A DNA stretch of 64,000 nucleotides from Flavihumibacter petaseus NBRC 106054. Lineage in GTDB: Bacteria; Bacteroidota; Bacteroidia; Chitinophagales; Chitinophagaceae. The notes under the pieces are model-generated. The model worked only from the letters and a program-made list of their open reading frames with translations. It did not search any database and was not told the DNA's origin. A program made the position numbers and the translations under genes. Each line of letters begins with the position of its first letter. Position 1 is the stretch's first letter. Location of the stretch: assembly GCF_000974785.1 (NCBI RefSeq), contig NZ_BBWV01000003.1, positions 62,001-126,000 of the forward strand. The letters run 5' to 3'. Of the stretch, positions 36,071-44,553 are shown piece by piece.

Positions 36071-37156
36071 CTACTTCTTGGGCTTTGCTTCGGGAAACTT
36101 CCACGAACCATTCTGTATTTCCTTACGGGGACGGTAAAGCCGCACCCAGTAATTCCAGCCGTCCGTAATGGGAATACAGTTGGCGATTTTTCCGTCGCAA
36201 CCGCCAAATTGTATCGTCACTGATCCATCAGCATCTTTTTTGGCAGTCACGTTATTAATCGAATAACTATTATAGTCATTCTTCTCAAAATAGCCAGCCT
36301 TATTGTAAACGCTGATGGACCAGAATCCATCCACCGGAACATTTTTTACCTTAAGGGTATAGATAGTTTTGCCATCATTATGCTGCGGCGTTACCGGCAG
36401 GTACATGGCATCTTTTTCAGGATTTCCACCCCAGGCGGAGGCGCTGCCGATCAGGTGGCGAACGGGGTCTACCTGACCCCGGGGACCAAACATGCCCTTG
36501 GTATCAGGAAGCGATTTTGATACCTCTACCAGTGAATCATGAATTTTTTTCTGACTGTCTTTATCCCAGTTGGGAATGTCAAAGCTCCCCTTATTCGTCT
36601 GCTCTATCTTAATTGCTGCCTGTAATGCCTTTACCCGGTCAAGGTCCTTCTCGTTATTGGGATCAATAAAGGTTCGTATCGCCAGCATCATGTAGCGGGT
36701 GCCGACCTTATCTTTGGTATAGGTAAAAGTGCCCGGTGCATATACGGTTTCAGCATACTGGTCTTCATCAATAGACATCATCGACATAAATCCTTTCCCC
36801 GGATCGGGCAATATAGCGGTTACAGGACCTGCGTCGAGGTCCAAAACGATAGAAGAATACAACACATCGCGGTTGGCACGGATAACAGTCTGGTTGTCGA
36901 TGGGCATCAATTCGGTATAATGGTGAAACTGGCCGATACCTCCCGCCTCTTTCACTGAAGTGGCAAAATAGACATCTGTTTCCGCACGAACGAAATTGTC
37001 AGCTGTCACCTGTACAGCATTGGATGCGGCCGCAGTATCGGTTTGTACCTCACCCGAATCCTTCGCGGTAGTGTCATGGGTTGACGACGACTGGTTGCAG
37101 GAACCGAGTGTTCCCAATGCAATCACGATAGCAAGTCGAAAAAATGGTTGTTTCAT
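36071..37156 (-). CDS. DUF1254/DUF1214 domain lipoprotein
   Basis: The 361-residue product starts at the ATG at 37156 with a lipobox signal (IVIALGTLGSCNQ). It has the DUF1254 segment (FVRAETDVYFATSVKE and ANRDVLYSSIVLDLDAGPVT) and the DUF1214 part (PVDGFWSISVYNKAGYFEKN, NCIPITDGWNYWVRLYRP). It is shorter than the DUF1254 protein at 13379. Function is not established for the family. It is divergent from aspT across about 205 AT-rich bases that should hold both promoters. Confidence 0.87.
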   Translation of the reverse strand: MKQPFFRLAIVIALGTLGSCNQSSSTHDTTAKDSGEVQTDTAAASNAVQVTADNFVRAETDVYFATSVKEAGGIGQFHHYTELMPIDNQTVIRANRDVLYSSIVLDLDAGPVTAILPDPGKGFMSMMSIDEDQYAETVYAPGTFTYTKDKVGTRYMMLAIRTFIDPNNEKDLDRVKALQAAIKIEQTNKGSFDIPNWDKDSQKKIHDSLVEVSKSLPDTKGMFGPRGQVDPVRHLIGSASAWGGNPEKDAMYLPVTPQHNDGKTIYTLKVKNVPVDGFWSISVYNKAGYFEKNDYNSYSINNVTAKKDADGSVTIQFGGCDGKIANCIPITDGWNYWVRLYRPRKEIQNGSWKFPEAKPKK

Positions 37157-37361
37157 TTTTCTAAATTTTACCGGTAACCAGTACAGGACAAGCCTCACCC
37201 GATGTTTTCGCCAATATTAAATATTAATATATTTCAATATAGATTCCCTAAATTAGGATTCGAAATACAGCTCCCCCTGTTGTTGAAGAGTTAAGGTCAG
37301 TCTGGTTTAAGTTTTATACGGCAGCAAGAAACTGCCGGATTGAAAAAACTAAAACAATAAC

Positions 37362-39056
37362 ATGGATTGGATCGTCAGCGTACTTCGGCAATACCCGGAA
37401 CTAGCCATCTTTCTCACCCTTTCCCTGGGCTACTCCATCGGGATGCTCAAGTTCAAAAGCTTCTCCCTCGGTACAGTTACCAGCGTCTTACTGGTGGGCG
37501 TATTAATGGGACAACTCGATATCCAGATCGCCCCAGCCGTAAAATCCGTTTTCTTCCTGATGTTCCTGTTTGCTGTCGGCTACAGCGTGGGGCCGCAGTT
37601 TTTCGGTGGACTCAAAAAGGACGGCCTTCCCCAGATGTTGTATGCCGTGGTGGTATGTGTTCTGTGCCTGATCTTCCCCTGGGTTATCGGAAAAATAATG
37701 GGATACGATATGGCACTCACCGCCGGCATGCTGGCGGGCTCTCAAACCATTTCCGCAGTCATCGGCGTCTCCTCAGATACCATCAATCAACTCAATATTC
37801 CCGCTGAACAAAAAGCGGCCCTGATCAATAAAATCCCGGTTGCCTATGCCGTCACCTACATCTTCGGTACCGCCGGATCCGCATGGGTTTTGGCTTCCCT
37901 TGGACCGAAGTTACTCGGGGGCAATATTGTTGAAAAGGCAAAAGAACTGGAAAGAACACTGGGCGGTGACGCCATCGGAAACGATCCCGGCATTACCTCT
38001 GCCTATGATCGGGTAGAGTATAATGCCTATAAGATCATGCCGCAATCTTTTGCGTGCGACAAAACCGTTGCCGCCATCGAAACCGAATTGCAGCAACACG
38101 GCCGGAGATTGTTTGTGGTGCGCGTCCGTCAAAACAACAAGATCCTCGAAACCACCCCGGATATGATCATCCGGAAAGATGACGTGATTGCAGTCGGTGG
38201 CAGGCGGGAATTCATGATGAACTACCAGGCAGTGAACGAAACAGAAATACTGGATACCGAATTATTGAATTTTCCGGTTGAAGTACTGAGCGTGCTGATC
38301 GTTCAGAAAGAAATTATCGGGAAAACCATCGCTGACCTCCGGCAACAGGATTATATGCATGGGGTAATAGTCAGGTCGCTCAAACGGGGCGGCATCGAAA
38401 TGCCGGTTTTTCCCAATACGATATTGCAGAAAGGCGACATGATCGAAGTACTGGGCATCAGGTCTGCTGTGGAAGCCTCACTGCCACATATCGGTTACCC
38501 CGACCGGCCCACCAATACCACGGATATGATCTTTGTAGGACTCGGTATTTTCCTGGGCGGCCTACTGGGCGCAATCACCCTGCATGTTGGCGGTGTTCCG
38601 CTGAGCCTGAGTACCAGCGGGGGCGCCCTGATTTCCGGTTTAATTTTCGGATGGTTAAGAGGACAGCATCCCACCTTCGGCAGGGTTCCCGAACCCGTAT
38701 TATGGTTCATGAACAACGTCGGCCTGAATATTTTTATCGCGATCGTCGGCATCACCGCAGGACCGAGCTTTATCGAAGGTTTTCAGCAGGCCGGCTGGGG
38801 ATTGTTTATTGCTGGTGCGCTCGCCACCGCCATACCATTGATATTGGCCGTTCTGATCGGAAGATTTATTTTCAAATTCAACCCCGTCATCACCCTGGGC
38901 TGTGCTGCCGGTGCAAGAACCACTACTGCTGCGCTGGGTGCCATCCAGGACGCCGTGAAAAGCAAAACACCCGCCCTGGGGTATACCGTTACCTACGCTG
39001 TCGGCAATACCCTGCTCATCATCTGGGGGGTAGTCATCATTATCCTGATGCGCTGA
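37362..39056 (+). CDS. aspT: Aspartate:alanine antiporter
   Basis: The 564-residue protein has two AspT/YidE-type membrane halves (about 1-180 and 385-564) around two TrkA-C/RCK-type cytosolic domains (about 205-290 and 293-380). Conserved features include [20 protein letters not shown] and, in the second half, [20 protein letters not shown]. AspT exchanges external aspartate for internal alanine and with aspartate decarboxylase generates a proton-motive force. The next gene, 35 bases downstream, encodes exactly that decarboxylase, which makes this assignment firm. Confidence 0.93.
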   Translation: MDWIVSVLRQYPELAIFLTLSLGYSIGMLKFKSFSLGTVTSVLLVGVLMGQLDIQIAPAVKSVFFLMFLFAVGYSVGPQFFGGLKKDGLPQMLYAVVVCVLCLIFPWVIGKIMGYDMALTAGMLAGSQTISAVIGVSSDTINQLNIPAEQKAALINKIPVAYAVTYIFGTAGSAWVLASLGPKLLGGNIVEKAKELERTLGGDAIGNDPGITSAYDRVEYNAYKIMPQSFACDKTVAAIETELQQHGRRLFVVRVRQNNKILETTPDMIIRKDDVIAVGGRREFMMNYQAVNETEILDTELLNFPVEVLSVLIVQKEIIGKTIADLRQQDYMHGVIVRSLKRGGIEMPVFPNTILQKGDMIEVLGIRSAVEASLPHIGYPDRPTNTTDMIFVGLGIFLGGLLGAITLHVGGVPLSLSTSGGALISGLIFGWLRGQHPTFGRVPEPVLWFMNNVGLNIFIAIVGITAGPSFIEGFQQAGWGLFIAGALATAIPLILAVLIGRFIFKFNPVITLGCAAGARTTTAALGAIQDAVKSKTPALGYTVTYAVGNTLLIIWGVVIIILMR

Positions 39057-39091
39057 TCCCTCCGTCACATTCAACCTGTAAATGTTCCACT

Positions 39092-40741
39092 ATGGCAACG
39101 CACATTTCGAAAATCAAAACGACCCGTGCAGAAGAAAAATCACTTCGCGCACTCAGTCCCTTTGAAATAAAAAACCAGCTGATCGCACTCGCCGAAGAGC
39201 ACGCACAGAAGTCAGCCGCCGCCCTGCTCAATGCCGGCCGCGGTAACCCCAACTGGATCGCTACCGTTCCCCGCGAAGCGTTTTTCCTCGCGGGACAATT
39301 CGGCCTGGAAGAATGCCGCAGGAATATGGACGTAGATGGGATCCTCGCTGGTATCGTCCAGGAAAAGGAAGGTGTTTCTAAACGATTTGAAGCCTTTATC
39401 GACAAAAACAAATCCCTTCCCGGTGCAGTCCTCCTGCAACAGGCCTTCCGCTATGGGGTGGACAAACACAAGTTCGATCCTGATGCCTGGATCCGCGAAT
39501 GGATAGAGGCCGTTATTGGTTTTAATTACCCGGTTCCCGACCGCATGCTTTCCCAGATCGAAAAGGTGGTGCACGATTACCTGCTGCAGGAAATGTGCGG
39601 CACAACGGAATCCAAAGGCAACTATGACCTGTTTGCCGTGGAAGGCGGCACCGCAGCAATGTGTTATATTTTTGATTCGCTCATGCAGAATTATCTCGTC
39701 AAAAAGGGAGATAAAATTGCGCTGCTTACCCCCACCTTCACCCCCTATGTCGAAATCCCGGAACTCGACCGGTACGCCTTTGATGTGGTGTATATCCAGG
39801 CAAGTTCCACGGGAGACAAGGGGTTCCATACCTGGCAATACCCGGATGCGGAACTGGACAAATTAAAGGATCCTGCGGTAAAGATTGCTTTTGTCGTCAA
39901 TCCCAGCAACCCGCCTTCTTTTGCGATGGGATCAGCAACCCTCGATCATATTGCCGCCATCGTCAAAAACGACAATCCCGGGCTGATGATCATTACCGAC
40001 GATGTATATGGCACGTTTGTCAACAACTTTCGCTCGCTGATGGCCGTGCTCCCTTTCAACACGATTACGGTTTACTCCTTCTCCAAATATTTCGGTTGTA
40101 CAGGCTGGCGCCTGGGCGCGATCGCGATTCATGAAGAAAATATATTCGACAAAAAGATCGCTGCTTTGTCCGCTGCGCAAAAGAAGGACTTAAACAAGCG
40201 ATACGGTACCATCAGTCTTACACCGGAGTCCATAAAATTCATCGACAGGATGGTTGCCGACAGTCGTCAGGTGGCACTCAACCATACTGCCGGCCTCTCG
40301 CTGCCCCAGCAATTCCAGATGATGCTGTTTGCTGCTTTCTGCCTGCTCGATCAAAAAAATGAGTATAAAGCCCTGACACAATCCATCATTCAACAACGGC
40401 TGAAGTTGTTATGGGAGGGACTCGAAGTGGACATCCCGGATGATCCGACGCGTGCCGGGTACTATTCCGAAATAGATGTGCTGGTGGCCGCAAAGTTTTA
40501 CTACGGGGAGGAATTTGCAAAGTGGCTGGTCGAAAATTTTGACCCTGTCGATGTATTGTTCCGGCTGGCGGAAAAAACCTCCGTGGTACTCCTCAATGGC
40601 GGTGGCTTTGCCGGTCCTGAATGGAGCATCCGGGTGTCGCTGGCAAATCTCGACACGGATGATTACCTCGCTGTCGGAAAAAATATCCGGGCAATTTTGA
40701 TGGAGTATGTTACCGCCTGGAAGGAGGGTGCACAAAAATAA
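39092..40741 (+). CDS. aspD: Aspartate 4-decarboxylase (bifunctional with aspartate aminotransferase activity)
   Basis: The 549-residue protein is a PLP-dependent fold-type I enzyme with NPSNPPSFAMG (about 269-279), ITDDVYGTF and the cofactor lysine K332 in YSFSKYFGCTGWRLG. It has the long extra segments of aspartate 4-decarboxylase, which makes alanine and CO2 from aspartate. The start ATG at 39092 gives ATHISKIKTTRAEE; the much longer in-frame extension into aspT encodes Arg/His-rich sequence and is rejected. It follows aspT after 35 bases, and a porin gene follows it. Confidence 0.93.
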   Translation: MATHISKIKTTRAEEKSLRALSPFEIKNQLIALAEEHAQKSAAALLNAGRGNPNWIATVPREAFFLAGQFGLEECRRNMDVDGILAGIVQEKEGVSKRFEAFIDKNKSLPGAVLLQQAFRYGVDKHKFDPDAWIREWIEAVIGFNYPVPDRMLSQIEKVVHDYLLQEMCGTTESKGNYDLFAVEGGTAAMCYIFDSLMQNYLVKKGDKIALLTPTFTPYVEIPELDRYAFDVVYIQASSTGDKGFHTWQYPDAELDKLKDPAVKIAFVVNPSNPPSFAMGSATLDHIAAIVKNDNPGLMIITDDVYGTFVNNFRSLMAVLPFNTITVYSFSKYFGCTGWRLGAIAIHEENIFDKKIAALSAAQKKDLNKRYGTISLTPESIKFIDRMVADSRQVALNHTAGLSLPQQFQMMLFAAFCLLDQKNEYKALTQSIIQQRLKLLWEGLEVDIPDDPTRAGYYSEIDVLVAAKFYYGEEFAKWLVENFDPVDVLFRLAEKTSVVLLNGGGFAGPEWSIRVSLANLDTDDYLAVGKNIRAILMEYVTAWKEGAQK

Positions 40742-40762
40742 ACAATCAGCCAATCGTTGAAT

Positions 40763-41953
40763 ATGCGCCTGGTCTGCTTTATTGGTATACTGATCCTGCT
40801 GCACCTGCAGGGGCATTCGCAGCAGGACAAACAAACGGATACCTTGTTCAAAAATGATCCATTGATCAAGGTAAGAAAAGCGGAATTGTTAAACAATGTG
40901 GATGTCATCTTTAATGTGCAGGCCGGACTGAACAATAATTTCAGGAATGGCGAATATGTGAACAGCCAGTTTGCCATCAATCAGTTCAGGTTTGAAATAA
41001 AAGGCAAAGTATATAAAGATAAAATCTTCTTCCGCTTCCGCGATCGCTATACGCGAGACCCAGAGGTGCAATCGGTGGACAATGTCAGCCGGTCAACGGA
41101 CCTGGCCTTCATAGGATACAATATTTCCCAAAAAACAAGTGTGACGATCGGGAAGATGACGGCAAACTGGGGTGGATTTGAATTCGATATGAACCCCATC
41201 GATATATACCAATACAACGATATCATCAACAACTCAGACAATTTTTTAACGGGTGTCCAGTTTTCCTGGACGCCGTCCACTAAAAATGCCTATACCGCCC
41301 AGGTGCTCAATTCAAGGACCAAAACTTATAGAGAGATATATGGTTTCGTACCGGGGGTAACAGAAGCGAAGTTCCCGGCAGCCTATATCGGAAACTGGTC
41401 CGGCAATTTTGCAGACGGCAGGTTTAAAACGATTTACAGCTTTAGTATTTTCCAGGAAGCAACAGAGAACGGAAAGCCTGTCAACATGTATTATACCGCC
41501 CTGGGAAATCAGCTGACGATCAGTAAATGGAGGTTCCAGTACGATTTCAAATGGAGCGCCCAGGACCTGGACCGCACCGGCATCATCAGCGACCTGGTAA
41601 AGGACAGCCTTTTTAGTTACGCTGCGAAAAATGTCGGGTACTTTGAACATTGGCTCAGGGTTACCTATTTGCTCCGGCCCCAACTGAAACTGTCCATCAT
41701 CGGCATGGTGAGTACCGGCTATTGGTATGATATTCCCGATCCTTCCGTGACCTCCTCTAAATTGCGCACTTCCTGGGGTGTTATCCCAACAGTTGAATAT
41801 TATCCGATAAAAAATTTCAACCTTAAATTTTACGCCACCTATGTGGGGCAGTACATCAAGTTTACCGACTATGCGAAAACCGCCCTCGGCCAGGTAAATT
41901 ACAATACCAGCCGGGTGATGCTCGGCATCACTTCACCCCTGACGGTGTTGTAA
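40763..41953 (+). CDS. Outer-membrane porin of the phosphate-selective-porin (OprO/P) type
   Basis: The 396-residue protein has a signal peptide (MRLVCFIGILILLHLQGHSQ) and barrel-forming strands with FEIKGKVYKDKIFFRFRDRYT (split at about 75-95), FIGYNISQKTSVTIGKMTA and a C-terminal strand. It resembles OprO/P-like porins in general layout; true ion selectivity cannot be read. It follows aspD after 21 bases, which suggests it lets aspartate or alanine cross the outer membrane. The C-terminal residue is Leu rather than the usual Phe or Trp. Confidence 0.75.
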   Translation: MRLVCFIGILILLHLQGHSQQDKQTDTLFKNDPLIKVRKAELLNNVDVIFNVQAGLNNNFRNGEYVNSQFAINQFRFEIKGKVYKDKIFFRFRDRYTRDPEVQSVDNVSRSTDLAFIGYNISQKTSVTIGKMTANWGGFEFDMNPIDIYQYNDIINNSDNFLTGVQFSWTPSTKNAYTAQVLNSRTKTYREIYGFVPGVTEAKFPAAYIGNWSGNFADGRFKTIYSFSIFQEATENGKPVNMYYTALGNQLTISKWRFQYDFKWSAQDLDRTGIISDLVKDSLFSYAAKNVGYFEHWLRVTYLLRPQLKLSIIGMVSTGYWYDIPDPSVTSSKLRTSWGVIPTVEYYPIKNFNLKFYATYVGQYIKFTDYAKTALGQVNYNTSRVMLGITSPLTVL

Positions 41954-41968
41954 AAATCGGCCAACTGT

Positions 41969-44377
41969 TTACCTTTTCGCGGTAGCCTTCTCTGCCGGTT
42001 TTACCGTCACAGTCACTTTGCTGATCCCTCCGGTAAAAGCATTGTCCAGCACTTTATAGTCTTCTGTTACAGGCGTGGCGTCATCGTTGCCCACATCTGC
42101 CGTTTCATCACCGGAGAAAATGATCGCCTGTGTTTTATCGATCCGGCCGGTTGCTACTTGTTTGTCATTGATGAAGATAGTGACTGTGCCGCCTTTTCCA
42201 ATACCGCCACCATCGTAAGCAAACTCCATGCGAATGGTGCTTTTGCCACTGGGTGCTGCCTCTTTTGAAACTACAGTATATCGTTCCTTACCCAGCCAGT
42301 TGTAATGGAAGACGGGTTTACCGCCTTTCATATACAGGCTCCATCCCCCGAAGCGACCGCCCTGGCAGATGATCACGCCATTGGAGGGTTTTGACTGATC
42401 GATATCTGCGCTAACACTGAAGGAAACATTCTTTACATTGATGAACGCATTCTCCATCATGCCGGGCATATGATTGTAAACCGTGAGACTGGTACGCCCG
42501 CCCATCAGGTCCGGACGGCCTGCAATGGCAGCATTCAGTTTTTCAAGTGTCCGGTCATCCAGCGGCAACACGTGGAATTTTTCAGCTTCTTTAAGGAACA
42601 GATCCTGCAGTTCTTTCAGCTTGGCCGGGTTCTGCGCTGACAGATCCGTGGATTCGCTGAAATCCTCATTGACGTTATATAGTTCCCATTGGTCATTTTG
42701 AAGGGTTGACCGGGCTTGATGCGCCCAGGGTTCCTTATGAATCGCAGCAGCTACCCAGCCATCATGGTAGAGGGCACGTGACCCGGTAATCTCAAAATAC
42801 TGCGTCATGTGCCGCTCCGGGGCTGCGGCATTGTCAAAACTGTAAAGGATACTGGTACCCTCTATCGGCCGCTGTGTAATGCCATTCACTTCCTTGGGTT
42901 CCGGCAGGCCGCAGGCTTCCAGGATGGTGGGAGCGACGTCAATCACATGGGAAAACTGGCTGCGCTTTTCTCCTTTTGCCCTGATGCCTTTTGGCCAACG
43001 GACAATCATGCCGTTGCGGGTGCCGCCAAAGTTCGCGGCTATCTCTTTGGTCCACGCAAAAGGACAATCAGCAGCTACTGCCCAGAAGGCAGAGTAGTGG
43101 GGATAGGTAAGCGGTCCGCCCTGCTTTTCAAGGTCCTTGTTGTATTCCTCAAAGGTTGTCGGCGAGCCATTCAGGTAGGCCAGTTCACTTCCCCCTGAGA
43201 CGCCCCCTTCAGGACTACCACCATTGTCGCCCAGGATGTAAAAGACCAGCGTGTTATCCAGTTGACCCAGGCTGTCTATGGCATCAAGCACCCTGCCGAT
43301 ATGATAGTCGGCATATTCAGCAAAGCCTGCATAAATTTCCATTTGCCTGGCCAGCGCTTTTCTTTCCGATGCTGAATATTGGTTCCAGTCCTTCATGTCT
43401 TTGGGCTTGGGCGCCAGCTTAGTATTTTGCGGCACAATTCCCAGTTTTTTCTGACGCTCCAGGGTCTGTTCGCGGAGTTTATCCCAGCCCTCATCAAATT
43501 TCCCCTTGTACTTGTCGATCCATTCTTTGGGAACATGGTGCGGGGTGTGGGTGGCACCAGGGGCAAAGTAGGTAAAGAAAGGCTTATCGGGGGTTAGTGA
43601 TTTTTGCGCTCTTATCCAGTTGATGGCCTGGTCTGCCAGGTCGGGCATGAGATTGTAGGCAGGATCTTTTGGCGTTTCAATTCTTGTTTCCCCTTCAAAT
43701 AATCCAGGGTACCATTGGTTTGTTTCTGCGCCCAGGAAGCCGTAGAATTTTTCAAAGCCTGAGCGTGTCGGCCATCGGTCATAGGGACCGGAAACACTGA
43801 TCTCCCAGGCAGGCGTTTCGTGCGATTTGCCGAACCATGCGGTGTTAAACCCGTTCAGTCTCAACATTTCAGCAAGGGGTGCTATGTCCTGCGGACGCAT
43901 TCCGGTTGATCCCGGAAATGCCGTAGCAGCTTCAGTGATGTTGCCCATGTTACAGGAATGGTGGTTGCGGCCGGTCAGTAAGGCAATACGGGTGGGGGAA
44001 CACAGGGCAGTAGTATGAAAGCGGGTATAGGTCAAACCATCCTTTGCCAGTCTTTCTGAGTTGGGCATGGAAACAGGACCACCCATGGCACTCGGGATGC
44101 CAAAGCCCATATCGTCAACCAGGATGATCAGCACGTTCGGTGCGCTTTTCGGTGCTTTAACTTCAAAGCGGACGGGGGGCTTTGCGTTCCGGGCATCAAG
44201 TTCTGTAAAAACCTGGCGGGCTGGTTCCTTTACCGGCAGAATGGTCCTGTCAGATTCCCCGGCAACTTTGTCGGCTCCGGTAGTAGTAGCGGTTTCCTGT
44301 TGGGAAGGCTGTTTGCATGCGGCAAACAGGACAATAGGTAAAAGAAAAGCGATGGCGTAGTTGGGTATTGCTCTCAT
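41969..44377 (-). CDS. Lipoprotein arylsulfatase
   Basis: The 802-residue protein has a lipobox signal (LLPIVLFAACKQ, Cys 21). The sulfatase domain shows the metal-binding VDDMGFG (D88, D89) and the modified-Cys motif C126-S-P-T-R in TTALCSPTRIALLTGRNHH. Cys126 must be converted to formylglycine by a maturase, which is not encoded in this window. It should hydrolyse sulfate esters at the cell surface. The C-terminal part (about 640-790) is beta-rich. It is convergent with the porin gene (15 bases) and upstream of it lies the GH38-like gene on the same strand. Confidence 0.92.
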   Translation of the reverse strand: MRAIPNYAIAFLLPIVLFAACKQPSQQETATTTGADKVAGESDRTILPVKEPARQVFTELDARNAKPPVRFEVKAPKSAPNVLIILVDDMGFGIPSAMGGPVSMPNSERLAKDGLTYTRFHTTALCSPTRIALLTGRNHHSCNMGNITEAATAFPGSTGMRPQDIAPLAEMLRLNGFNTAWFGKSHETPAWEISVSGPYDRWPTRSGFEKFYGFLGAETNQWYPGLFEGETRIETPKDPAYNLMPDLADQAINWIRAQKSLTPDKPFFTYFAPGATHTPHHVPKEWIDKYKGKFDEGWDKLREQTLERQKKLGIVPQNTKLAPKPKDMKDWNQYSASERKALARQMEIYAGFAEYADYHIGRVLDAIDSLGQLDNTLVFYILGDNGGSPEGGVSGGSELAYLNGSPTTFEEYNKDLEKQGGPLTYPHYSAFWAVAADCPFAWTKEIAANFGGTRNGMIVRWPKGIRAKGEKRSQFSHVIDVAPTILEACGLPEPKEVNGITQRPIEGTSILYSFDNAAAPERHMTQYFEITGSRALYHDGWVAAAIHKEPWAHQARSTLQNDQWELYNVNEDFSESTDLSAQNPAKLKELQDLFLKEAEKFHVLPLDDRTLEKLNAAIAGRPDLMGGRTSLTVYNHMPGMMENAFINVKNVSFSVSADIDQSKPSNGVIICQGGRFGGWSLYMKGGKPVFHYNWLGKERYTVVSKEAAPSGKSTIRMEFAYDGGGIGKGGTVTIFINDKQVATGRIDKTQAIIFSGDETADVGNDDATPVTEDYKVLDNAFTGGISKVTVTVKPAEKATAKR

Positions 44378-44553
44378 AAAAAGATATTAAAGCACTTGAT
44401 TTCGCAGTAACTGATACTTTATGCTCATAGACATTTCTGTCGGGGTATTTTCGCCAAAAAAGCCCCGGAACCTCAAAAAAATGGAAAGGCATAATCAATC
44501 AACCCGATCAGCAGAGATTTATACCTGGTGGCATTAGGAGTGCCAATAGTATT

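Noticed and set aside
38651-39091. N-terminal extension of aspD into aspT
   Set aside because: It encodes Arg/His-rich sequence and overlaps aspT by hundreds of bases.
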